Source: Marinobacter sp. ANT_B65
GTDB taxonomy: Bacteria > Pseudomonadota > Gammaproteobacteria > Pseudomonadales > Oleiphilaceae
NCBI RefSeq assembly: GCF_002407605.1
Contig: NZ_NXGV01000001.1
Location: 1,650,076-1,714,075, forward strand
Reading direction: 5' to 3'
DNA: 64,000 nucleotides
The position numbers were made by a program, and so were the translations under genes. Shown piece by piece: positions 1 through 9,801 of the stretch; position 1 is the stretch's first letter, and every line of letters starts with the position of its first letter. The notes beneath the pieces are model-generated. The model saw only the letters and a program-made list of their open reading frames with translations. It was not told the origin of the DNA and did not search any database.

Positions 1-1
1 C

Positions 2-1063
2 GCCGGTTTCCTGCTCAGTGATCACATTGATGAATCTCTGGAGATCTTTGATATTAAAGGCAATGCTCTGGGCCAGATAAGCCATCACGAGCTCACGGGT
101 GCCGTGCGCTGGGAACCTGCACCGGGGCGGCCACTTCCGCCGGGAGCTGGCCCCATGGCAGAGCTGCCACCCAGTGCCACACCTTTGGGCAAGCTGGCAG
201 CCGGCGTTATCCGGTCAGATGTCCGGCAACGCGATGGCAAGCTTCCTCAATCTGAAAGTTCTTTGACCGCGCTTCTCCGCGCAATCGATACCACCCTCTG
301 GACAGTAGACACCTACAGCACGCTTGGGTCGTCAACAGTCGCCGGGCTGGTTGGCCGTCCGATTGCGGTGGTGAAGGCAACGCTGAGGCTCGATATTCCT
401 GATGATCTGGACAAGGTTCGGGTCGATTCAGAAGAAACAGCCAAAGCCAGACGTGCGGCTTTTGACGCCTTACGGGATGAGTCTTTTCCCGTGCGTTTGG
501 GCGACTTGCAGAGAAGCGACGACTCGTTGCTGGGTTATTTCATCGACGACAATTACGACCATTTTCATCTGGTCGACAAATCCATAGCCGCTCTCGCCCG
601 GGATTCCGGCCGCCGTCGTGGCCAGCTTGGCTTGCTCGGCCAAGTCCACATACCTGGTGTTCAACCCTTGGATCACCCCTATCTGTTCAGCGACGACACG
701 CTCTATATCAAACCCGGGCAGTCATATCGACTGACGTTGCTGATGCTTCCAGCGGGCAAGGTAAACCTGACGTCAGGTGTATTGCCCAGAAAATCTCTGG
801 CGTTGAATGATGCGTGGATCAATAGGGGACTGAAACGTGTTATTCCCTCAGTAAGAGTAGGGCCGGTGCTGGTAGATCCGGAGAAAATCAGATTGCCAAA
901 GGTGAATCTGTTGGGAGATCGACAACAATTCACTAAACGTACAGGGCCACTGACATGGAGAGATGATCCGATCGTTTCAGCGAGCCAATCCGCCTTGTTG
1001 CCGCGTATGCCCCATGAATTTCAGGAAGGCTGGATTCGGATAATCGAGGAGGATGAATCATGA
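2..1063 (+). CDS. Unrecognised protein, 5' end outside window
   Basis: The frame is open from the left edge, and the sequence before the first internal GTG (104) reads as ordinary protein, so the gene starts upstream of the window; at least 353 residues are present. I do not recognise a catalytic motif. The visible part is soluble, with no membrane segment, and has a proline-rich stretch near visible residues 36-60. Its last codons overlap the next start (ATGA, 1060-1063), so it is translationally coupled to the large beta-propeller gene and probably works with it. No function is assigned. Confidence 0.75.
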   Translation, partial: AGFLLSDHIDESLEIFDIKGNALGQISHHELTGAVRWEPAPGRPLPPGAGPMAELPPSATPLGKLAAGVIRSDVRQRDGKLPQSESSLTALLRAIDTTLWTVDTYSTLGSSTVAGLVGRPIAVVKATLRLDIPDDLDKVRVDSEETAKARRAAFDALRDESFPVRLGDLQRSDDSLLGYFIDDNYDHFHLVDKSIAALARDSGRRRGQLGLLGQVHIPGVQPLDHPYLFSDDTLYIKPGQSYRLTLLMLPAGKVNLTSGVLPRKSLALNDAWINRGLKRVIPSVRVGPVLVDPEKIRLPKVNLLGDRQQFTKRTGPLTWRDDPIVSASQSALLPRMPHEFQEGWIRIIEEDES

Positions 1064-4000
1064 CTAACGCATCCACCGACCCTCGCATTGCCGCGGAAAA
1101 AGCCTGGGAGCGCAGGCGAGACAGGAAATCTAAAAAACAAAAGAATTCAACCGCTCGCGATGCCTTTCTCGAGGGGAGTACAGGTTTTGTAGACCGCCAG
1201 GCCCTGTCAGCGTCTTTAAGTGCATTCATGACACAGGCGGAAATTGGCGAATTTGGTGAGCCTGGCCGAGCACCGGGGCCGTCACCGATGGCAGGGCCTG
1301 CACCTATGGCTTTTGCTGTTAACAACATCAATCGATGGGTGCCCATTGGACCCTCTGTGGTCAGGCAGGGGCAGGCAGATGGACGGCCCCGAGTATCCGG
1401 GCGAGTCCGTGACCTGGCCGTCAGCCCCGATGGCGTGCGGGCCTATGCAGGAACCGCCAAAGGCGGCGTCTGGTACACGGGCGATGGCGGCGCTACCTGG
1501 GAACCGCTTGGTGGCTGGGCCAACGAGCCCAGACGGATAGGTGGGAACGTAAGCGCGTTTGCCTCTGGTTGCCTGCTGGTGTCATTTGGAGCCAATGCGG
1601 CAGCTGATTTCGTGATGCTGGGAACGGGAGAAATTGGTGCCCGCCAGCGTGCAACGGGGCACACGGCAACCCGCGGTATGGGTATCCTTGTAGCAACGGG
1701 CCCCGCCAGTGCGGCGTTGGATGGAGATCCCTGGGAAACGGAAACCGGCATCAATGTTCTGGAAGGTGTTTCGGTAGATCGCATGGTGAGAGTTCCAGGC
1801 GCTGTGGTTGGCGCCAATGGCGACCAGGTAATCGCGGCGACATCCGGAGGTTTGTTCCGGGGCACCCGATCCATGGTAGGCGCCGATCTGGGCTTCACAT
1901 GGATCCCGCTGCAGTTCCCACCGGCTCCAGCAGTGCCGCCCGCTCGAGGTGTTGCGACCCAGTTCGCCGACCCTACGGATCTCTGCTACGTGGGCAATCG
2001 GCTCTTCGTCTGCTTCAGTCATACCGGCGTTGCCTTCTCTGATGACAACGGCAATAGCTTTGCATGGGCAACGATGAACTTTCTTCCGCCCCCGACAGTA
2101 CCTGCGGGCAGTAGACTGATAGGGCGAATGAGCATTGCGGTGAACGATGATAATAACCAAATCTACGTGTTGGGCGAGGTGGATACCAACCCTTTTGTCA
2201 ACAATTCCCCCCTTGTTGCCCACGTCTGGCAGATTGCTAATCCTGGTGCGATCGCACCCGCTGTGCCGATTGCCACCCCGCTCAACAATGTGCCCACTAC
2301 GGCCAATCTCTGGCCGGGGCAGAGGGACTATGACCAAGCCATAGTGGTAACAACCCGAACAACAGCCGTCGGACCTCCTCCAGTCAGAACGGACCGAGTC
2401 TATATTGGCGGCTCTCTCACTTGGTTGGCAAACTGGAACGCCTCTATCTGGGCGTTCGATGTCATTGGAAACAATCTGGTTCCATCGCCTGGCGTTTCCG
2501 ACCAACCCGCTGGCACCACCCACGGTGCAAGTACCCCGGGCCTCATAGGTAACGCAGTTCACCCCGATGTTCATAGCCTCCGTAAGGCCACCAATTTGGA
2601 TGGATCGAGCCAGATCTGGGTAGGGTGCGATGGTGGAGTGTTCGTGTCGCTTCGTAACGGACAGAGCAATACGTTTGCCGCAAAGAACGTAGGGCTTTCC
2701 TCCATCGAATCGGTGTTCTCCGCGAATCACCCCACTTCCAGTCACTTTGCCATATTGGGATGCCAGGACAATGGCCGACAGGTGAGGGTGGGCAGCACAG
2801 TCTGGGAATTGAAAACCACCATGCAGGGTGATGGCGGCGGTGTCGTTTTCCATCCTGTGCAGTCACATTACGTGATGGGACAGTTTACCAGTGCAAACTG
2901 GGCGTGCGATCCTTCCTCACGCTATGTGGAACCGTGCAATGTTGCAGTCAACGATGCAGAGTCTGCAGCCAGTGGTTTCTATTCAGGCATTGCCGCGATC
3001 CGCCGTGCAGCTGGAAATCTTGGACGTATTGCCCTGGGTACCAATCGTGTCTGGATTACGGACGATCTGGGAACCAGCAACCCCAATACCTGGAGAGTGC
3101 TGCCCATAACAGCTGCCGGTATTTTTGTGCAGGCAAGAGATCCGCGTCCAGGCGGCAGAGGCCCCAGTACGCCCGCCAACCTCGCTTTTGGAGTGCCCGC
3201 AGGTGCGCTTGGGCCTGTTGTTACGGTGAAGTGGTCGGATGAGCGAACGGTTCTCGCATTGTTCAATCAAGGTGTTGTTCAGTACCAGGAGAGCGTAGCT
3301 AACCCTGGGCGCTGGACATCGACAATCATACTATCGCCTGGCATGGTGGCTCCCGCAGCTCCGCTTGTTGTGCCGGCGGCAACGTTTTTTACGGATATTG
3401 AACCGGTTCCTGGAACGAGCGATTTCTATCTGACAGGAACCGGTCAGACCAGCCAGTGGACGCCTGCGATCCCTGCCGTCGCCCCAAACCCCTCCGTAGC
3501 AGCTGCCCCGCCTCTTCCAGCGCAAGACACCTGCTATTACTTTGACAGTGCCGCAGGCGGATTCCGTCTAACCGGGCTGGGAGCAATCCTGCCGCCGGTG
3601 CCGCCGATTCTTCACAGTCCAATCGACCCGGCTTACTCGGTCGTTGTCGATCCGACAAACGTGAATACGGTTTATGTGGGTACCGCATCTGCCGTTTGGA
3701 GTGCCAACAAAATAGCCGGTAACGCTCACAGCCCGTGGCGGCTGTTTGTTAATGGCCTGCCAGAGTGTACCGTTCAGGATTTGAACATATGGGCCGATCC
3801 AACCGGCGCAGCAGGCTCACCGCGCCTGCTGCGGGCTGCGCTTCAATCCCGGGGAGTGTGGGAAGTTAACCTTGCTGCCGCTGAACCGAGCCGAACCTAT
3901 CTGCGGGTGCACGCACGAGACGACCGCCGCATCTTTCCAACGCCGATGCAGAACCCCAGGCGACGACCGGCCGCACCAGCGGAACGATTTTTCGCCAGCC

Positions 4001-4875
4001 CTGACATTTGTATTCGACCGGAAGCGCCGGTTACCAACCCGCCGTCATTTCGTGGTACGAATCTCTTGAACGGTAGTCTCCGTTACCAACTCTGGACATT
4101 CCAGACTGCATTCCGCTGGATCTATCCCAGCATTATTCCGGATGGCCAATGGAGTGATCAGTTTGGCGACCTGGTGGAGAGGCACCGCCGACTGTTAGGG
4201 CTTCCAAATGCCGGTTCCCGGCGTGTAGATGCTGCTCTCTGGACGGCCGTGATGACCGCTGCTCTGGATGAAAACGGCTCTCCCGGCGTTTATCGGGCAC
4301 CATGGCAAAACGCAGTAGTACCTGATCTTCCTGGCTCTGAAATCGACCTGATGGAAACGGTGATACCACGACGAAATATAAATGATGTTTGGCAGGTCTA
4401 CCGGGACCGAAGCACTGTCGACGTGTTATTGCATCATCGTGACACCCGACCAGTCGCGGCTAACGGCTCATTCGCTGTTCTTTTGTGGCGTTCAGCCCCC
4501 TCTCAGAATACCTTGTTGGCAACCGACTGCACCAATCTCGTTCCCTTCGCCAGAAGCCTGACCGGCGGCGTTCCACAACCGATACCCGCAGGATGGAATG
4601 TACCCCTGGCCACTGATGGCACGCCTTTGCACAGGTTGTCAGTTCCTTTGGCTGCGCGCATGCCAAGGGCTGTCTCTATCAACATCAATCTTTCAGCAAT
4701 ACCCACAGGGCAACGCGTTCTGATTGTCGCGATTGCAGGGTCAACAACAGACCCGTTTTCGGCGGTTCCCGCCGGTACGCTGGATCGGGTGGAACGACTC
4801 GTTCGACACTGGCCACACGCGGCAGCTCGTGTGATTAGTGTCTGGCGTAGGCCAGGCACCCAACTTTTCCCATAA
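1060..4875 (+). CDS. Large BNR/sialidase-type beta-propeller protein
   Basis: A 1271-residue protein. From about residue 95 it shows repeats of the BNR/Asp-box and Vps10-like kind, such as DLAVSPDGVRAYAGTAKGG and the Asp-box-like YTGDGGATWEPLG near residues 135-150, with more blade-like segments ending in GGVW or GGVF across the first 650 residues. This indicates one or two beta-propellers. The last 300 residues are a different domain I do not recognise. The first 60 residues are charged (Lys/Arg-rich) with no signal peptide, which is odd for a fold often found in secreted proteins. The gene overlaps its upstream partner by 4 bp and is followed 15 bp later by a permease. A hydrolase is possible, but no sialidase active site (Arg triad, FRIP) was identified; a binding role is equally possible. 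Confidence 0.7.
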   Translation: MTNASTDPRIAAEKAWERRRDRKSKKQKNSTARDAFLEGSTGFVDRQALSASLSAFMTQAEIGEFGEPGRAPGPSPMAGPAPMAFAVNNINRWVPIGPSVVRQGQADGRPRVSGRVRDLAVSPDGVRAYAGTAKGGVWYTGDGGATWEPLGGWANEPRRIGGNVSAFASGCLLVSFGANAAADFVMLGTGEIGARQRATGHTATRGMGILVATGPASAALDGDPWETETGINVLEGVSVDRMVRVPGAVVGANGDQVIAATSGGLFRGTRSMVGADLGFTWIPLQFPPAPAVPPARGVATQFADPTDLCYVGNRLFVCFSHTGVAFSDDNGNSFAWATMNFLPPPTVPAGSRLIGRMSIAVNDDNNQIYVLGEVDTNPFVNNSPLVAHVWQIANPGAIAPAVPIATPLNNVPTTANLWPGQRDYDQAIVVTTRTTAVGPPPVRTDRVYIGGSLTWLANWNASIWAFDVIGNNLVPSPGVSDQPAGTTHGASTPGLIGNAVHPDVHSLRKATNLDGSSQIWVGCDGGVFVSLRNGQSNTFAAKNVGLSSIESVFSANHPTSSHFAILGCQDNGRQVRVGSTVWELKTTMQGDGGGVVFHPVQSHYVMGQFTSANWACDPSSRYVEPCNVAVNDAESAASGFYSGIAAIRRAAGNLGRIALGTNRVWITDDLGTSNPNTWRVLPITAAGIFVQARDPRPGGRGPSTPANLAFGVPAGALGPVVTVKWSDERTVLALFNQGVVQYQESVANPGRWTSTIILSPGMVAPAAPLVVPAATFFTDIEPVPGTSDFYLTGTGQTSQWTPAIPAVAPNPSVAAAPPLPAQDTCYYFDSAAGGFRLTGLGAILPPVPPILHSPIDPAYSVVVDPTNVNTVYVGTASAVWSANKIAGNAHSPWRLFVNGLPECTVQDLNIWADPTGAAGSPRLLRAALQSRGVWEVNLAAAEPSRTYLRVHARDDRRIFPTPMQNPRRRPAAPAERFFASPDICIRPEAPVTNPPSFRGTNLLNGSLRYQLWTFQTAFRWIYPSIIPDGQWSDQFGDLVERHRRLLGLPNAGSRRVDAALWTAVMTAALDENGSPGVYRAPWQNAVVPDLPGSEIDLMETVIPRRNINDVWQVYRDRSTVDVLLHHRDTRPVAANGSFAVLLWRSAPSQNTLLATDCTNLVPFARSLTGGVPQPIPAGWNVPLATDGTPLHRLSVPLAARMPRAVSININLSAIPTGQRVLIVAIAGSTTDPFSAVPAGTLDRVERLVRHWPHAAARVISVWRRPGTQLFP

Positions 4876-4890
4876 GAAAGGACGCCATCC

Positions 4891-5610
4891 ATGGACTTTG
4901 ATGCATTAACACTCGTTCTGCTGGTACTGGTTATCCCGGTGTCTTTCGTGCTGTCCGCTGCGGCCGGGCTTGGCGGCTCACTTATCCTTATTCCAGGGTT
5001 GATGATCGCCATTGGAACCCGGGAAGGCATAGCTGTGGCGGCACTGCTTCTTGCCTGCAACAACATTGCCAAAGTGGTGGTTTACCGGAAAACGCTGCCT
5101 TGGGCTGCGTCAGCATTGGTTGCAGCAGCTGTGATCGCCGGAAGTGCTTTGGGTGCCACACTTATGCTGCAAGTGCCAGAGGCCTGGGTTCGATATGGGG
5201 TTGCAGCCATGCTTTTACTGACACTGGCCGGTGACTTTTTTACTCAGGGGTCTGTCCGCAAGGCATGGGCTGTATTTCTGGCGTTTGTCTCTGGCAGCAC
5301 ATCCGGCTTCTCCGGCACATCCGGCCCCTTGAAAGGCATTGCTCTCCGGAGTCTTCAGCTGGAACGATTCTATTTCGTTGGTGCTGCCTCACTGGTCTCG
5401 ATGCTTGGGGACATAACCAAGGCTCTGGTGTTCAGTCAAGCGGGCCTGATCACTACAACCCATTTAATACTGGCAGGTGGGTTGGTCCCGGTCATGGCCG
5501 GTTGCACGTTACTGGGGAGAAAGATCAATCGCGAAGTCGGGGAGAAATGGTACAGCGTGTTGTTCTGGACAGTAATGGGCGGCTATCTGATCCGCTTGAT
5601 GGTGGTGTAA
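4891..5610 (+). CDS. TauE/SafE-family membrane permease (first copy)
   Basis: A 239-residue integral membrane protein with about seven or eight hydrophobic segments. It has the family's glycine-rich motif after the first helix (SAAAGLGGSLILIPGLM, about residues 22-38) and a second inverted-repeat-like motif SGSTSGFSGTSGP near 135-147. TauE/SafE proteins export or import small organic or sulfur-containing anions such as sulfite, sulfoacetate or 2-carboxylates; the substrate cannot be read from sequence. It starts 15 bp after the beta-propeller gene with AAGGA upstream and is followed without a gap by a small hydrophilic ORF, so it is in the same operon. A second family member is encoded at 8980-9774. 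Confidence 0.85.
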   Translation: MDFDALTLVLLVLVIPVSFVLSAAAGLGGSLILIPGLMIAIGTREGIAVAALLLACNNIAKVVVYRKTLPWAASALVAAAVIAGSALGATLMLQVPEAWVRYGVAAMLLLTLAGDFFTQGSVRKAWAVFLAFVSGSTSGFSGTSGPLKGIALRSLQLERFYFVGAASLVSMLGDITKALVFSQAGLITTTHLILAGGLVPVMAGCTLLGRKINREVGEKWYSVLFWTVMGGYLIRLMVV

Positions 5611-5904
5611 ATGACCGACAGGAAGAAGCAGGATCAAGGGCAGGCTTACACCACCAGCGCACAGAAGCCCGAGTGCCAGCATAAGAACGAGCCTTGCGAC
5701 GGAGAGAATCAAATAGACAAGCCCGATTTCGATGAGAAAGATGCCAATGTTGCACCAAGACGCAAAGCATCGGGGCCTAACATGCGAACCCGGAATCGTT
5801 CAGCAGACCTCGGGGAAAACTCTTCAGTTCAGCCACCGGAGAAAACTGGAAAGCCTCCTGAAGCACAGATCAAAGATGATCTGCCCCCTGAGCACGAGCG
5901 CTGA
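5611..5904 (+). CDS. Small hydrophilic hypothetical protein
   Basis: A 97-residue, highly charged protein rich in Lys, Glu, Asp, Gln and Pro with no hydrophobic core, so probably disordered. The ATG directly follows the stop of the permease gene (TAAATG), and the stop lies 2 bp before the next start; that tight packing is the main reason to call it coding. Two cysteines near residues 22 and 29 are the only distinctive residues. No family recognised. Confidence 0.5.
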   Translation: MTDRKKQDQGQAYTTSAQKPECQHKNEPCDGENQIDKPDFDEKDANVAPRRKASGPNMRTRNRSADLGENSSVQPPEKTGKPPEAQIKDDLPPEHER

Positions 5905-5906
5905 TC

Positions 5907-7124
5907 ATGGCAACTATCATAGACCGTTTCGAACTCGACTTCGCAGCGACAGGAGGCCAGGCCGGCACCATCACTGAGCCCAGTATTGCGTGCTCGGGGA
6001 AACGAATGATGATGACAGGCAACTGGTTCAGCTCACGCTCAATAACGGGAGGTAAAAGCTGGACGTTTATCGATCCATACACCGAACTGCCAGCTACGGA
6101 CTCCGGCTTTTGCTGTGATCAGCTTGTCCACTATTGCAAATCCCGCCGCCTTTGGATCTGGTTGCTGCAGTTTTCCAAGAATGCCAGTGGTAACCTGATC
6201 CGGGTAGCTGTGAGCTCCTCCGGTGCACCGGGCACATGGACCTGGTGGGACACCCGGCCAGGAGACCTGAATGAAAGCTGGACTCAGGTCTGGCTGGACT
6301 ACCCGGATATGGCCGAATCCGACTCAAACCTTCTGATCTCGTTCAACGTGTATTCCACAACCGCAAATCGTTGGCAAAGAGCTGTAGTTCTGAGATTGTC
6401 ACTGGACCAGCTGAAAGCCCGCGAGCCAATTACCCGCGAAGTCTGGTCGACAACCGGTTTCGGATCTCTGCGTTTTGCCCGGGGTTCGGGCAGTACTCCT
6501 GTATTTGCAAGCCTCAGTACCAGCAGCCCGTCACTAGAGCTATTCCGCTGGCCAGACTCAGAGAGCGGGGTATCGCAGGTTTCAATACCCGTGACGCCAT
6601 GGAGTGATGGCCCATATGGTTCAGATTCAGACCCTACCAGCGCATGGATGAATCGCCTGGATGACAGAGTTACGGCTGGATGGGATTGCGATGGCGTTCT
6701 GGGTTTTGCATGGACAGCCTCTGCCGACGCACAACACCCTTATCCCTTCATCAGGGTGGTTCGCATAGATAAATCAACCAATCAACGAATTGATGAACCG
6801 GATCTATGGAACTCGGACCGGGCCTGGGCGTACCCGTCTGTCAGTCCAAACCAAAGGGGAGATGTGGGCATAGTGGCATTTTGCGGAGCAGGGGGGAGAC
6901 ACCCGACATTAGGTGTCGGCTGTCTCTCTCCCTCAATACGTCTGTGGGATATGACTCTGGAGGCTGCCTCAACCCATATGCCAGCGGCTCAAGCCTGGGG
7001 TGACTACCTTGATATACAACCAGACCCCCGGCGAAAAACCTACTGGATAGCGTCCGGATTCACGCTCAGAGGCGGGGGGAGCAGGAATAATATCATTCCC
7101 CGGGTTGTGGTTTTCAAACCCTGA
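5907..7124 (+). CDS. Hypothetical protein, probable six-bladed sialidase-like propeller
   Basis: A 405-residue protein without signal peptide or membrane segment. It has regularly spaced Trp/Gly-rich beta-strand segments and an Asp-box-like SRSITGGKSWTFIDP near residues 43-57, and looks like a single beta-propeller. It follows the small hydrophilic ORF by 2 bp and ends the operon that began left of the window; the larger propeller protein is encoded in the same operon. No catalytic residues were identified. The fold call is inference from strand pattern only. Confidence 0.55.
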   Translation: MATIIDRFELDFAATGGQAGTITEPSIACSGKRMMMTGNWFSSRSITGGKSWTFIDPYTELPATDSGFCCDQLVHYCKSRRLWIWLLQFSKNASGNLIRVAVSSSGAPGTWTWWDTRPGDLNESWTQVWLDYPDMAESDSNLLISFNVYSTTANRWQRAVVLRLSLDQLKAREPITREVWSTTGFGSLRFARGSGSTPVFASLSTSSPSLELFRWPDSESGVSQVSIPVTPWSDGPYGSDSDPTSAWMNRLDDRVTAGWDCDGVLGFAWTASADAQHPYPFIRVVRIDKSTNQRIDEPDLWNSDRAWAYPSVSPNQRGDVGIVAFCGAGGRHPTLGVGCLSPSIRLWDMTLEAASTHMPAAQAWGDYLDIQPDPRRKTYWIASGFTLRGGGSRNNIIPRVVVFKP

Positions 7125-7354
7125 CGCCTCAACCTCGCCCTCCATGATCACCAATAGTGCATTTTCTTTAAAAGGTTCCGAAACAGGGCATCTCAACACC
7201 GGGGAGACAGCCCTGGTAACCCCATTGTATTGCCTGTCATAACGCGCCACTCCTGCCTCGATACACTCGCCTTTCCCATTGGCATATGTAATGCATGCAC
7301 TTTTATCATTATTTGCCATTGGAGTATGCAAGATGGGACGGAGAGTAATTCACT

Positions 7355-8983
7355 GTGATCACTGAGCGGAACACGACAGATTCCGGCAAGGCTATGTCCT
7401 GCGGGGGAGTGATATGCACTCCGCACCAACAGGCAAGTGAAGCGGGCCTGAAGATACTCAACGCTGGCGGTACCGCCATTGATGCAGCTCTGGCTGCCAG
7501 TGCTGCATTGTGTGTGGCCTTTCCTCATATGACCGGCCTGGGCGGTGACGCCATGTGGCTGTTGAGTGACGGGCACAAAGTGGATGCAATTCTGGGGCTT
7601 GGCCAGGCGGGACAGCGCCTGCCAGATGCAGGGTCTATTTCCGAAAGAGGGCCTGCCTCTGCCGCAACCACTGCCGGCGCTCTCCGTAGCTGGTCGTTAG
7701 CCCAGAATCTTAGCCGCGAACATTGGGGATCACTCCTGGAATGGAAAGACCTGTTGGCGCCGGCCATTGATATTGCCGAGCAGGGCGCTGTGGTCTCTCA
7801 ATCGCAGGTATTCTGGCAGGATCAGAGAGCTGAACTGATTGCCGGGGCGCCGGGCTTACAACGCCTTTGCTATGGGGAAGACAACCAGTTCCGCAAAGAG
7901 GGCAGCACGTTTTTACAGCCAGAACTGGCAAAAACCCTGCGGCAACTGGCCCATGCCGGTGTGGATGACTTCTACGACGGGGAGGTCGCCAGCGCCCTTG
8001 CCAAGGGCTTTGCATCAATAGGCAATGGCCTTACAGAAGAAGACCTTCAAAATACTCAGGCTGAACTGGTTGATCCCATAAAAATCCGCTACCGAGAAGG
8101 CTATCTGTTTAACATGCCACCGCCTAGCCAGGGGCTTTATACCCTGAGAGCGCTGCATGCGTTGGACAGGGCAGACATCAGTGCAATGGAAAACGGTGGT
8201 ACTGATTATTACCACCATCTGGTGGAAGCTATCAAACTGCAACTGGCAAACCGCAACCGGGAACTGTGTGACCCTCTCTTCTCAGCTATTGACCTCAGAT
8301 CCCAGTTGTCAGCCGCTAACGCAGATGCCGATTTTGCGCGTATAGACCCCTTGCAAGCTTCCGTCTGGCAGGAGCCTGCGCACCCTGCGGACACTGTCTG
8401 GTTCGCCGCCACTGACAAAGAAGGCCGCACTGCCTGTGTAATCCAGAGCCTATTTCACGACTTTGGTTCTGGCTGTCTTATCGGCGACACAGGCGTGCTC
8501 TGGCTTAACCGCGCTGCGGGTTTTAATGCAGATCCGACGCACCCCAATGCCTGGGGTCCGGGAAAACGGGTGGCACACACTCTGAACCCGTCCTGTTACC
8601 TAGCGGATAACGGAGAACAGTTTTATTTCGGAACACAGGGAGGTGATGGTCAACCACAAACCCAGATGGTACTGGCCACGCAGTTGATCGATTATTCCCA
8701 GTCAATTGAAGCCGCTTTGCATGCACCGCGCTTTCTTCAGGGCCGCAGCTTCTTTGGCAGTACCGAAAACCTGAAACTGGAAGCCTCAGTGGACAAGACT
8801 GTTGCCAGCGAACTGGAAGACCGGGGCCATGATATCGAGTGGTTACCCGTGTTAAGTCCCTTGTCCGGCCAGGCGGGGATTATTCGCATACACCCTGACG
8901 GACGGAAGGAGGCAATGCATGATCCAAGGGGCGATGGTGTCAGTCTTGGACAATCAAAAGAACTAACGGAAGTTCCATTATGA
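7355..8983 (+). CDS. ggt: Gamma-glutamyltransferase family protein (Ntn hydrolase)
   Basis: 542 residues, matching the GGT precursor length. N-terminal family features are present (CTPHQQASEAGLKILNAGG; GLGGDAMWLL near 61-70). The autoprocessing/catalytic threonine aligns to Thr347 in ADTVWFAATDKEG; the canonical second Thr and His of TTHxS are replaced by Val-Trp, so activity on glutathione is uncertain. The downstream GSG..IGDTG loop (371-380) fits the oxyanion region. There is no signal peptide, unlike periplasmic GGT, so this looks cytoplasmic, as in catabolic acylase-like members. The start is GTG at 7355; the ATG at 7394 is an alternative. The 3' end overlaps the next permease by 4 bp, placing it first in a catabolic operon. 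It could hydrolyse a gamma-glutamyl or other amide bond of an imported compound. Confidence 0.85.
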   Translation: MITERNTTDSGKAMSCGGVICTPHQQASEAGLKILNAGGTAIDAALAASAALCVAFPHMTGLGGDAMWLLSDGHKVDAILGLGQAGQRLPDAGSISERGPASAATTAGALRSWSLAQNLSREHWGSLLEWKDLLAPAIDIAEQGAVVSQSQVFWQDQRAELIAGAPGLQRLCYGEDNQFRKEGSTFLQPELAKTLRQLAHAGVDDFYDGEVASALAKGFASIGNGLTEEDLQNTQAELVDPIKIRYREGYLFNMPPPSQGLYTLRALHALDRADISAMENGGTDYYHHLVEAIKLQLANRNRELCDPLFSAIDLRSQLSAANADADFARIDPLQASVWQEPAHPADTVWFAATDKEGRTACVIQSLFHDFGSGCLIGDTGVLWLNRAAGFNADPTHPNAWGPGKRVAHTLNPSCYLADNGEQFYFGTQGGDGQPQTQMVLATQLIDYSQSIEAALHAPRFLQGRSFFGSTENLKLEASVDKTVASELEDRGHDIEWLPVLSPLSGQAGIIRIHPDGRKEAMHDPRGDGVSLGQSKELTEVPL

Positions 8984-9774
8984 TAGAAATGATTCTTGCC
9001 TGTGTGGGCCTGGGTATCGTCGCAGGTATTCTGGCTGGCATGCTGGGCATTGGCGGTGGGGTGGTTATTGTGCCGGCCCTCGTTATCATCCTGAACCATC
9101 AGGGGTATCCAGCGGACTATGTTGTTATTTCGGCAGTGGCGACCTCACTGTGCACGATCATTTTTACCTCCATTTCGGCCGCCCGCGCCCAGATCAAGCG
9201 TAAAGCTGTAGATTGGGATATTTTCAAACGCTGGGCTTTACTGGTGGTGATCGGGAGCTTTTTGAGCGGGTTTATCGCCGGGCAGCTTCCCCCTATCGTA
9301 TTAGAGACCGGCATCGCCGTTTTCCTCTTTATCGTCTCCATCATTATGCTTAGCAAGTGGACACCAAACCCGTCCCGTTCTATGCCAGGAAAGGCCGGCA
9401 CCTCGGTTCTTGGCCTTTTCAGCGGCATGCTCTCAGGCCTGGCAGGCATAGGCGGAGGGAATGTTATGGTTCCCCTGATGGTTTTCTTTAACGTGCCTAT
9501 GCAGAGGGCCGTAGCTACATCCAGCACTCTGGGACTGCCTTTGGCCCTGGTCGGCACTATCGGGTATTTAATATCAGGTTGGCAGCTATCGATCACCGAC
9601 TGGAGCCTGGGGTATGTGTATCTGCCTGCGGCGGCTTTGATTGCCGTATTCACCGTCATCATGGCGCCGGTAGGCGTGGCCTTGAGCCATTATATTCCTG
9701 CACCCACACTCAAACGGTGTTTTGGCGCCTTGCTGATGCTCGTTGCTCTACGCATGCTGTACAACGCCCTCTGA
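8980..9774 (+). CDS. TauE/SafE-family membrane permease (second copy)
   Basis: 264 residues with about eight membrane segments. Both halves carry the family glycine motif: GILAGMLGIGGGVVIVPAL near 16-34 and GMLSGLAGIGGGNVMVPL near 143-160. This is a full-length member with clear internal duplication, better conserved than the copy at 4891. The start overlaps the ggt stop by 4 bp (ATGA). It probably moves the substrate or a product of the surrounding GGT, DUF1116, amidohydrolase and XdhC enzymes across the inner membrane. Exact substrate unknown. Confidence 0.88.
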   Translation: MIEMILACVGLGIVAGILAGMLGIGGGVVIVPALVIILNHQGYPADYVVISAVATSLCTIIFTSISAARAQIKRKAVDWDIFKRWALLVVIGSFLSGFIAGQLPPIVLETGIAVFLFIVSIIMLSKWTPNPSRSMPGKAGTSVLGLFSGMLSGLAGIGGGNVMVPLMVFFNVPMQRAVATSSTLGLPLALVGTIGYLISGWQLSITDWSLGYVYLPAAALIAVFTVIMAPVGVALSHYIPAPTLKRCFGALLMLVALRMLYNAL

Positions 9775-9801
9775 TTTTCCAGGCTGCCATCGGCCAATTA
9801 A

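Noticed and set aside
1582..2853. 423-codon minus-strand frame
   Set aside because: Antisense to the 1271-residue propeller gene, with His/Ser/Arg-rich composition and no family; a shadow of high-GC codon use.
7125..7354. Minus frame (6969-7331) covering the gap before ggt
   Set aside because: The first 70 codons look somewhat protein-like, but there is no ribosome site and the frame runs into the downstream end of the propeller gene in antisense; kept out for lack of support.
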